From positions 31,490,607-31,554,606 of the forward strand of contig CM055102.1 in assembly GCA_029204225.1 (NCBI GenBank): DNA of 64,000 bases, read 5' to 3'. The notes under the pieces are model-generated. The model was given only the letters and a program-made list of their open reading frames with translations, was not told the DNA's origin and searched no databases. Made by a program: the position numbers and the translations under genes. Positions 56,960 to 64,000 of the stretch are shown one piece after another (positions within the stretch are counted from its first letter, which is position 1; each line of letters starts with the position of its first letter). This DNA is from Diphasiastrum complanatum. Taxonomy: Eukaryota; Streptophyta; Lycopodiopsida; Lycopodiales; Lycopodiaceae.

Positions 56960-58480
56960 CATGAAATTGTTGTCTTTTTTATGGCATCCCTGCTGGAACT
57001 GCTGGTTGTTGTATCACAATGAAGTTGAGAGGTGCACTGGTTCCAGGTCTCAATGGACAATTCTTGAAACAGTGTCCATAACTGCATTCTCGACAGAAGG
57101 ATGTATATTGTCCATTATAAGGACATTCCGCAATTTGCTGTCCTTCGCCACATCCGTAGCAGTCGTAGTTTCTTCCGCCTTGACGCTGAGTGTGAGCTGC
57201 ATAGGCTGCAACATATTCATTTATGGCAGGATCCATAAATGGTTCATCTGGTCCGTACCATTGCTGTTGCTCAGGTTGGGGAGGTACTTGCATCTGTGGT
57301 TCTACTACTGTCAGGTTTACATGGGCTACTTGTTGATTGACTGGCCCAGGTGGTGCAGGTAAGGCCAGACGTTGTTGCTGATTCGGTGCGCCGTACCTCG
57401 GTGCCGCGTTTGGTGCCCCTTGATAATATGGATAATAAGTCTGATAAGGACTTCTCTTCTGTTGAACAACCCAGGGGTTAAATGGGCAAAATGCCGTATC
57501 GTGCGATGTTACATTGCACAGATGGCAGAATCTATTTACCCGTCATGGATACTGTAGCTAGCTTGGTTCTGGTTGATGTGGCGATGCTGGTACAGCTCCT
57601 TGTAAAGCTTTCAGTTTCTGATCAAACTGTGCTGTAAGTTGTTCCATCTGCTGTTTGTGTAATTTTGTCATTTGCTTCGTGGATAGAGTGGATGCGTTTG
57701 ATGATGACGATGTTATTGAGGGAGTAGGAGTGTAGGTGGATGGATATTCATCGTCAGATTCCTCATCCTTTTCCCTGATGGCATCTTCCATAGCTTCTCG
57801 CAGAGTAGCGTGCTGCTCCCGTCATTTCAGTTCTCTTCTGATGCTGCGTGGTAGTCCGGCTAGGAACCACATGATCACCGCATGATCGGGAATAAGGGCT
57901 ACACTGCACTCGGATCGTAGATGTTTGACCCGTTCAATATAGTCCTTGACCCTTTCTCGTTTTTCCATCTTGACTTTACTCAGTAGGAGAAATGGGTCTT
58001 CCAGGAACTTCCTTGGTTTAAAGCGCGTAATGAGAGCCGCTTTAACGCTTCCCAGATAGATTTTTCTTCCTCTGACTGGTTGAAAAGCCAGTCTTGAGCC
58101 ACTGCCAATACGGACATGGGGAATAGTATCAGCTTTTCTGCAGGTGTCCATTCGCTGTAGATTTCACAAGCTTGCTCGTAGATCTGGAGGAATCGGATGA
58201 GATTTGATGATCCGTCATATTTTGGTATTTCCATCCGTGGTGCTCTCCGGACTGCTTGCAAGAGAGCGACATGTATGGGTTGGCCCATTGGTTCCATTGG
58301 TGCTAGTTCCGATTTTGCCTCTTGTTGCGTAGCTGCTAATCTGGGAAGGTGTGGTGCTTGATTTGCTATCCTTCGTGCTATTGATCGTCCCGATCTCAGA
58401 TTCATCCGATGGTGGGTTCCAAAGTAGTTGGATCTTGCTTGTACAATGGGATGTAGTCTGGATCTTAAGGAACTGATCAA
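56960..58480 (-). pseudogene. Gypsy gag with three zinc-knuckle-like motifs
   Basis: Start at 58480. The capsid region reads RMEIPKYDGSSNLIRFLQIY, FPMSVLAVAQDWLFNQ and, after a frameshift near 58040, AALITRFKPRKFLEDPFLLL, RVKDYIERVKHLRSEC and HAVIMWFLAGLPRSIRRELK. An acidic, Ser-rich and Gln-rich middle follows. There are three Cys/His motifs: CHLCNVTSHDTAFC (about 57505-57546, canonical CX2CX4HX4C), CYGCGEGQQIAEC (His replaced by Gln) and CRECSYGHCFKNC (one residue short). Several stops and shifts make it a pseudogene. Confidence 0.7.
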
Positions 58481-58749
58481 TCTGAATGGCCAAAAGTGAA
58501 ATTTAGGCCTTGTACGGCGGTTTTTCCTTGATAACTTTTTACTCCTTGCACTGATTGACCTGAGATTTTGACAGTAGTTGGATCTGATGCAGATCTTTCC
58601 ATTGATCTAGTTTGCAAGGGTTCTCTTGTGTCAGGGTTCTTTAGTTGTTTTTGCAGATAAAAAACTTGATATCTCTCAGATCTTTGGGAAGTAACTCTCT
58701 CAAGGATCACAATAGCTGGATCTGGATCAGATCTCACTATGGAATTCTT

Positions 58750-59350
58750 TGCGAGAGTTAACTCTCGCACTAATTGAAAATTTTACTGTATGCGAGGGTT
58801 CAGAACCACTATTTTGGCTTGATCTTCACCAAATCTCAAAACTAACTCTCGTAGGCTTCATCACTGATGGAAATTATAATTTTGAATTGATTGAGAGGGT
58901 CCGCGAGAGTTCTTACTGGAAGGATTTGCTGGATCTTCACTTTTTAGTGATTTTTTAGTACTTAAAACCCAATTTTCTGCTCACTGGAATCAAACTAACT
59001 CTTGCAGGCTTTTCTGTGTCCTTGTCTCACTGAGATGGAACTTCAGAATCTTCTGTGAGAGTTCTTGCCCACTAGAACTAAAAATTTTAATGTCTGCAAG
59101 GATTCTCTAGTACTTTCCCGTCTTTTTTTCATTGGAAACTCTCGCACAGGCATTCAGATATCAAACTAACTCTCACAAGCTTCTCTGTGTTCTGGTCTCA
59201 CTGAGATGGAACTTTAGAGGGGTCTGCGAGAGTTCTGGTGAAGATTTGAATTTTTTTTGGATTTTTTCAAAAAAAATTTATGATCTTTCTCTGATTTTTG
59301 CAATCTGCGTGAAACTAACTCTCGCAGGCTTCTATGCAGGTCTGGGACAG
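58750..59350 (-). repeat. leader tandem repeats of about 150-170 bp
   Basis: The block aactaactct(c/t)(g/a)caggctt recurs at about 58841, 58994, 59165 and 59314. Between copies there are ctcactgagatggaactt and (t/c)(g)cgagagttct. The spacing is irregular (153, 171 and 149 bp). Confidence 0.75.
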
Positions 59351-59399
59351 TGTCTTGGAGCTGCTACTACTCATTCAAGGGCTAATTCACACTGGTTTT

Positions 59400-59800
59400 G
59401 GATTCTGATGAGTAAGTGTCGCGACAGTCTGTAGAAATGAACTATGTTTTCAACAGCTTTGGCTTTTTTGCATTTCCCGAAAATGCGACACTTGCATAGT
59501 TCAAAAGTTTAACTTGTGCAGTTCAAAAAGTTTATCTGTTTTTAACACCTTCGGTTTTTTCGCATTTTCCCGAAAAATGCGAAGAGAGAAAAATTTCGAA
59601 GGTCATCTATTTTCATAAGTTAAACTGCTTCAAGGGCACCTTCGCCTTTCTAAGGGCACCTTCCCCGAGGAGAGGGAAAATGTCGAAGGTCGTCTATTTT
59701 GAACGAGGAACGTTCCTAGTCACTTCCTGAAATTTGCGAAGTGAGAGAAAACCACTTCACGTAAAATGCAAAATGAGAGAATTTGCGACGTCCTCGTCCG
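59400..59800 (-). repeat. hairpin-rich LTR-like DNA
   Basis: Contains ttttttgcatttcccgaaaa and ttttttcgcattttcccgaa with flanking complementary bases, and several smaller inverted repeats (gcgaagtgagag, ttcgaaggtc). The same stem-loop type marks the LTR at 45.3-45.5 kb. LTR ends are not defined. Confidence 0.45.
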
Positions 59801-62472
59801 CATCAACGATGCTAAATTATTGACCGTATACACTATGTACAATTGTCACAAAAGCCATATACCTCCAAGTACAACAACTTTCCTAATTAGGTGACAAGCA
59901 TTGAATGTAATTAATACACGGATGAAATCTATAAATAGATCGTCCGAGCATAGATTAGTGGTTGCTCCGTCCATGAGACACATTATGAGCCTCTCAATTA
60001 TGCCGTCATTTTTTGTTGTAATGGCTATTTTGCATTGTGCTTCAGTGTAATATAGCAGCAACTTGCTTTTATCTGTGTACAATGTAGATGAATGCCTGTT
60101 GTAATTGAATGTATTTTCATTGTTGTTTGATCGCGCTTGTTTACTCACTCTGATCAGAACACAAACATCTACGACTCCTCAGTTTCTGATCAGACGATGG
60201 CTGTTTTTGATGCCCGAGGAACTCGTGTTATCATATTGCTCCTCCATTTATTTCATAAGTATACTTCACGTTGAATCTGATTTCAGTAGTACCAAATACA
60301 AATAATCTCTAATCTCTTCGGTGGACTGTACTCTTGTTTCAGAGTATGAATTAATTTTTAAGATCCTGTTGGGCAATCAGAACAATTAAGGCTGTGATTA
60401 CATTTAGCATAAGTTGTCTATTAGACTGTTTTTGCATTTAGCAGCTGATTAGAACGGGAGAGCTGTTCCGCAATATTCCTGCTCTCTTCTCCGTTCACGT
60501 TCTTCTATCTCCCTTGCCCCATCAAATCGTGTTATACAAGACAAGGCACTGGTTTATAGGTCATTTGGATGCCATGTGTCAATGTTCTATTGGTGCAAGG
60601 TAACCCAAAGTTATTGACCCACAACGATGCGTGCAATCAACGTGTGTCGATGCTTATGACATTACCATGTTGGTGGAGATGATCCCACCTATACTATATA
60701 TATAGAAGTGGATCTCCATGAGCTAGGCATTCATTCTCACTTGGAAAATGAAGAGCTATGTGGTTAGGTCAAAACATAGTCTTGCTAAGAGATGGAGGTA
60801 TGCCTTGCTAAGAGATGGAGGTATGCGAGGGTTAAAACTAGGGTACCAGCTGGTATGGGACATCGTAGCCTGGGAGAGACTCCTCAATAATGATGTCAAG
60901 AGTTGCACAAGCTATGAATGGCCTACAATATTATTCAATGGAATGTATTTGTTATGTGGCACAACATGAGAGGGTTTGATTCAACGGGGAGCTATTGACA
61001 AAGACCACATCACATCTATCTCACAAAACAAAGCTACAAGGATAATATATACAATAGGGTTGTGTGTGAGTGCTTAGTTTTAGTTTGCAAATCCAAGTTT
61101 AAGCTGCTACATTAACACGCTCAAGAGAGAGAAAGCACAAAAGGCTTTACTTTGTTTCGATAACTTTTAAAATATTTTTTGTGATATTGACAATGTCTCT
61201 TAGTGTGGGCAATTGAGATTAACGTATGTTACACAAATACTACTATTGTTTGGCCTTATTGACTATTATAAGGGTCCCTTTTAGTAGGGAGGCATGGAGG
61301 GGAAGACTCAAATTATTCATGTAGCTATGAGCCCATCGATAAGGGTTGAAAGATTCTATTGAGCTACAAATATGAAATGATGAACTCAAACATCCCCTTC
61401 ATGCTCTAGCCTCTTCTAGCTCTTTGTGGGAGAACCTTAATGGAGCAAATTCAATTCAAAAAAGTCATGCAAAGAGGTTTGATTGTCCTCTCTTCCATTA
61501 GGTGAGTTCCAGGTTGTGGGCAATGACAAGTTCAAGCACCTTGGTCCACCCCTATTTAACAAAAGGCTCCCATGTTGTTAGTTTTACATTGGTCCCATCA
61601 ATTTATTTGTCACCTTCCAAGTAGGTTCAACAGTACCAATCTTAAACAACTTGTTGAAGGTAAACAGCCATCATAGCTTTATTACACTTAGTGTGAAATG
61701 ATGTGCATCAAGTATTACTTGACACATGATCAAAGGGGAGCTAGAACAAGAGGTTCAAGGAAATTGAGATGCCTAGCCTTTAGCCTTTAGCTTTATTCTT
61801 GTGTACTTTTCATGCTAAGTATAAAACTTCCTAGGGTGTCCTTAATATAAGTACTTTTGACGCTAAGTGGGATAGGATTCCAAAATTCAAGGAATTTTGG
61901 AATTAATAGTGATGGTACATAGCCAAAGCTTTTGAATTAATGTAACATCCAAAAGCTTTGGCTATGTACCATCACTATTAAGCATAGTTTCTCAACATAA
62001 TCTGCAATATCGATCGAATGTTTCAAAAAGACTGCTCGGGAAACAGCGATTTATTGCTCTGTAAACTCATGTCATTGACGTGAGATTTTGAAAACGCTGC
62101 TCATGAATCGTAACAGCAGATCAACAACAGCCATGCGCTCGATGGCTGTCGACAAGGCTCAAACATAGATGAAATGACACAATATTGATATAGTTTAAGG
62201 TGGATATGATGTTATTAATCCATGAAAACTAAAACACGCTGAGAACTCTATCGCATGATCACGAGAGTTCTTCATTCTAGTAACCGAGTTGCGGGCGACA
62301 TACGTAAGAAGGATTAAGGATCGTATATACAAGAATTTTAGACTTCAAATTGTGGCATCTGCCATCATATGTTCGCTCAGGATAACAATCCTCGAGGTCG
62401 AGATTCAGACTCTGTGCATTTGAGCATTAGCTCTATTATGATTATAGGCTTTTCTGTATTCTTCTCAAACAC
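59801..62472. other. intergenic DNA
   Basis: No gene was recognised. A 23-bp tandem duplication (cttgctaagagatggaggta unit) is at 60781-60826, inside a 73-codon + frame that I do not trust. TATA-like tatatatag lies near 60700. The striking feature is the inverted repeat at 61903-61981, listed separately. Confidence 0.45.
61903..61981. repeat. perfect 31-bp inverted repeat with 17-bp loop
   Basis: The arm 61903-61933 (ttaatagtgatggtacatag, then ccaaagctttt) is exactly complementary to 61951-61981. The loop is gaattaatgtaacatcc. Transcribed from either strand it would form a flawless hairpin. It could be a small foldback transposon or a young small-RNA precursor. Confidence 0.9.
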
Positions 62473-63210
62473 TTAAGTGCCTGTCATCATTTTCTCAAAC
62501 TCCTCAAAATTTACTAAGCCATCTCCATCAGAATCTACTCCTTGTATCATACGACAACAATCGTCCAGAGAGGATCCATTTTCCCCCAAACTCAGCAACA
62601 CACGATGCAGTTCCTCCGCAGTAATGTATCCATTCCTGTCTGCGTCAAAAACCGAGAAAACTTCCATTAACTCCTCGGTGCTTGCCAAGCCACCGGCCTT
62701 TGCCGTAGACGAGGCATTCAAATTTAGAAACTCCTCAAGATCAACGTATCCGTCACCATCAGCGTCTACCTCTTGTACCATCATACGTAATTCCTCCTCC
62801 GATGGACTGTCACCGAGCGATCTTAGAACGGAACCGAGTTCGGCGGCAGAAATTTTGCCATCTCCGTTGGCATCAAAAAACTTGAATACGTCTTCAAGCT
62901 CGCGAAGAAGTTCAACGGAGATACACTGAAACTTGCCTTTCAGTTGAGGAGAAGATCGAGGATTTAGAAAGAAGCTGCCACGCTGCTTTGGCGTTAGACA
63001 TGAGACAGACTTGCCACACGCAGCGACTGATCCTGACGTTATTGAAGATCGGCTATTCTTGTCTCTCAAGAACAATTCCCATGAAGAAGAAGAAGCCCGG
63101 GATTTTGAAGAGCCAGATCCATCAGATGATGAGTAGGAAGTCAATGATGTTTTCGATGAGCGTTTTGGAGAAAAGGACCTTGTTGGCCAGAAGATTTCCT
63201 GTAATCTCAT
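62473..63210 (-). CDS. CML: calmodulin-like protein, four EF-hands, intronless
   Basis: A calcium sensor of 245 residues. Residues 1-95 are a Ser/Lys/Arg-rich extension with no domain, possibly a localisation or phosphorylation region. Residues 100-245 form two EF-hand pairs with loops DANGDGKISAAE (113-124), DADGDGYVDLEE (149-160), DADRNGYITAEE (189-200) and DSDGDGLVNFEE (226-237). All keep Asp at position 1, Gly at 6 and Glu at 12, so all four should bind calcium. The length and N-terminal extension fit the plant CML group that includes CML35/36-like proteins rather than true calmodulin (149 residues). The start is the first ATG (MRLQEIFWPTRS). No stop or frameshift is seen. It is one of the few intact host genes here. 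Confidence 0.93.
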   Translation of the reverse strand: MRLQEIFWPTRSFSPKRSSKTSLTSYSSSDGSGSSKSRASSSSWELFLRDKNSRSSITSGSVAACGKSVSCLTPKQRGSFFLNPRSSPQLKGKFQCISVELLRELEDVFKFFDANGDGKISAAELGSVLRSLGDSPSEEELRMMVQEVDADGDGYVDLEEFLNLNASSTAKAGGLASTEELMEVFSVFDADRNGYITAEELHRVLLSLGENGSSLDDCCRMIQGVDSDGDGLVNFEEFEKMMTGT

Positions 63211-63785
63211 GACTACAGGCTTATAATGGATTGTCTACAAAAACTTCAAACCTCAAATGGTCTGAAAGTAAACTCTGAGTAACATTATTGCCCAAGCAAT
63301 GATTTTCCTAACGTTTATCTCCAGTGTAGCCTAACGGAAAACTAAGTGCTCAACTTCTAACTGCGTGAGTATTCCTTATAGATTCGTACACCAAGATTCA
63401 TTCGAGCATTCCTGATATTTGCAGGTGTTTGGGAATCCTTTGTGATGAGCATACAGCGCTATTACAGCGATTTTCACTGGAATATCAAGCGTGCGTATGA
63501 CAATACATTTTTGAGATCCTCCCTACTTCCTTGTGATGGCAGTGTGCACACCAAAAGAATTCTTCCTACCAAACAACCGGAAAAATGCTAATCTATTCCT
63601 AGCCGAACGTCGAGCCTCTAATAATGTTTCAAAACTGTTTAAAGATTTGCAAAGATCTTCGACCAAAATAAGCCTCTAGATTCTGAGACCTACGCACAGA
63701 ATCGGTCGACGGCCTACACACAGAGCATGTAAAAATCCAAGAGCTCAAACAAATGCCGCGAAATGACGATCAGCATTCCTGCTTT
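63211..63785 (-). promoter_or_regulatory. 5' flank of the calmodulin-like gene
   Basis: About 575 bp between the CML start codon and the small ORF upstream. It must carry the CML promoter or 5' UTR, but I see no convincing TATA box. Confidence 0.35.
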
Positions 63786-63986
63786 TTATCCGGGTACAGC
63801 ACGACTCCTGATCCAACCAACCACCCACACAAATACGAGCAAGATAACAAAAAAAACCCCAATAATGACTAAAAAACCAACACCCGGGTGGGGCAGGCGT
63901 GCGGAATCAGCTCCAGGACAGGATCCATGAGGAAAAGAAATGATCAGACCAAGAGGGCGAGGGCGACTGCCATAGGCAGCAAGCAT
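63786..63986 (-). CDS. possible small membrane peptide, 66 residues
   Basis: ATG at 63986. It has an N-terminal part with SRPRPLGLIISFPHGSC and a single strongly hydrophobic segment (FLVIIGVFFVILLVFVWVVG, about residues 38-57), ending in charged IRSRAVPG. The codons are more GC-rich than the neighbouring element DNA. It is on the same strand as the CML gene, 575 bp upstream. I do not recognise a family. It could be a one-pass tail-anchored-like peptide, the last exon of a gene beginning outside the window, or chance. Confidence 0.3.
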   Translation of the reverse strand: MLAAYGSRPRPLGLIISFPHGSCPGADSARLPHPGVGFLVIIGVFFVILLVFVWVVGWIRSRAVPG

Positions 63987-64000
63987 GGAAAAACCAATCA

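Larger units (their letters stand above)
54735..59800 (-). mobile_element. Gypsy retrotransposon, minus strand, without an RT domain
   Basis: The order on the minus strand is hairpin-rich LTR-like DNA (59400-59800), a repeat-bearing leader (58490-59350), gag, zinc knuckles, protease, RNase H, H2C2 zinc finger, integrase core and integrase C-terminal. RT is absent: the protease-region frame ends within 70 bp of the RNase H frame. LTR boundaries are not defined, and a left LTR is not seen. It is non-autonomous and decayed. Confidence 0.75.

Noticed and set aside
60748..60969. 73-residue + strand ORF with an internal repeat
   Set aside because: The repeat comes from a 23-bp tandem duplication; no homology or gene context was seen.

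Overview
This is nuclear DNA from a land plant with a large, repeat-rich genome. The evidence is a 13-exon SCAMP gene with plant-type splice sites, an intronless four-EF-hand calmodulin-like gene, and many remnants of Copia, Gypsy and L1-type LINE retrotransposons. The bloated introns and old, nested repeats would suit a fern, lycophyte or gymnosperm, but I cannot fix the lineage from sequence alone. Roughly nine tenths of the window is mobile-element DNA, and most of it is decayed.

Layout. 1-1.0 kb: end of a LINE ORF2 (+). 1.4-5.2 kb: an LTR-element remnant (+) coding for a Pro/Ser/Thr-rich segment, a coiled coil and an unrecognised domain, ending in a 3' LTR. 5.2-6.4 kb: leader-like DNA with repeated CTCGACCGAG, cut by a composite Copia element (-) at 6.44-11.71 kb whose two LTRs do not match. 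14.0-35.95 kb: the SCAMP gene (-). Its 9.9-kb intron 6 holds an old Gypsy remnant and a young 4.2-kb chromovirus derivative with gag, protease and a chromodomain remnant but no RT or integrase. Its 8.3-kb intron 4 holds four related LINE copies in both orientations, two of them carrying (CT)n tails. 37-38.2 kb: Copia remnant (-). 38.4-42.2 kb: two separate tandem duplications, of 591-bp and 1,255-bp units. 42.3-45.6 kb: a Gypsy-like element (+) with gag followed by the same unrecognised domain as at 3.7-4.4 kb, where pol would be expected. 45.6-46.8 kb: Copia remnant (+). 47.0-48.1 kb: Gypsy RT remnant (-). 49.9-50.6 kb: decayed Copia LTR. 51.5-53.8 kb: a 2.25-kb non-autonomous element with 202-bp LTRs. 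54.0-54.7 kb: LTR/PBS-like fragment (+). 54.7-59.8 kb: Gypsy element (-) lacking its RT domain. 59.8-62.4 kb: intergenic DNA with a perfect 31-bp inverted repeat. 62.5-63.2 kb: calmodulin-like gene (-). 63.8-64.0 kb: a possible small membrane peptide (-).

The host genes (SCAMP for membrane trafficking, CML for calcium sensing, and perhaps the small membrane peptide) all lie on the minus strand and show no sign of forming a pathway. The most unusual observations are: (1) a protein domain I cannot assign to any family, shared by two different LTR-element remnants 40 kb apart; (2) a PCNA-interaction (PIP-box) motif at the C-terminus of ORF2 in three LINE copies; and (3) a gag-protease-chromodomain mini-element with AG...CT termini and an intact 5-bp target-site duplication.
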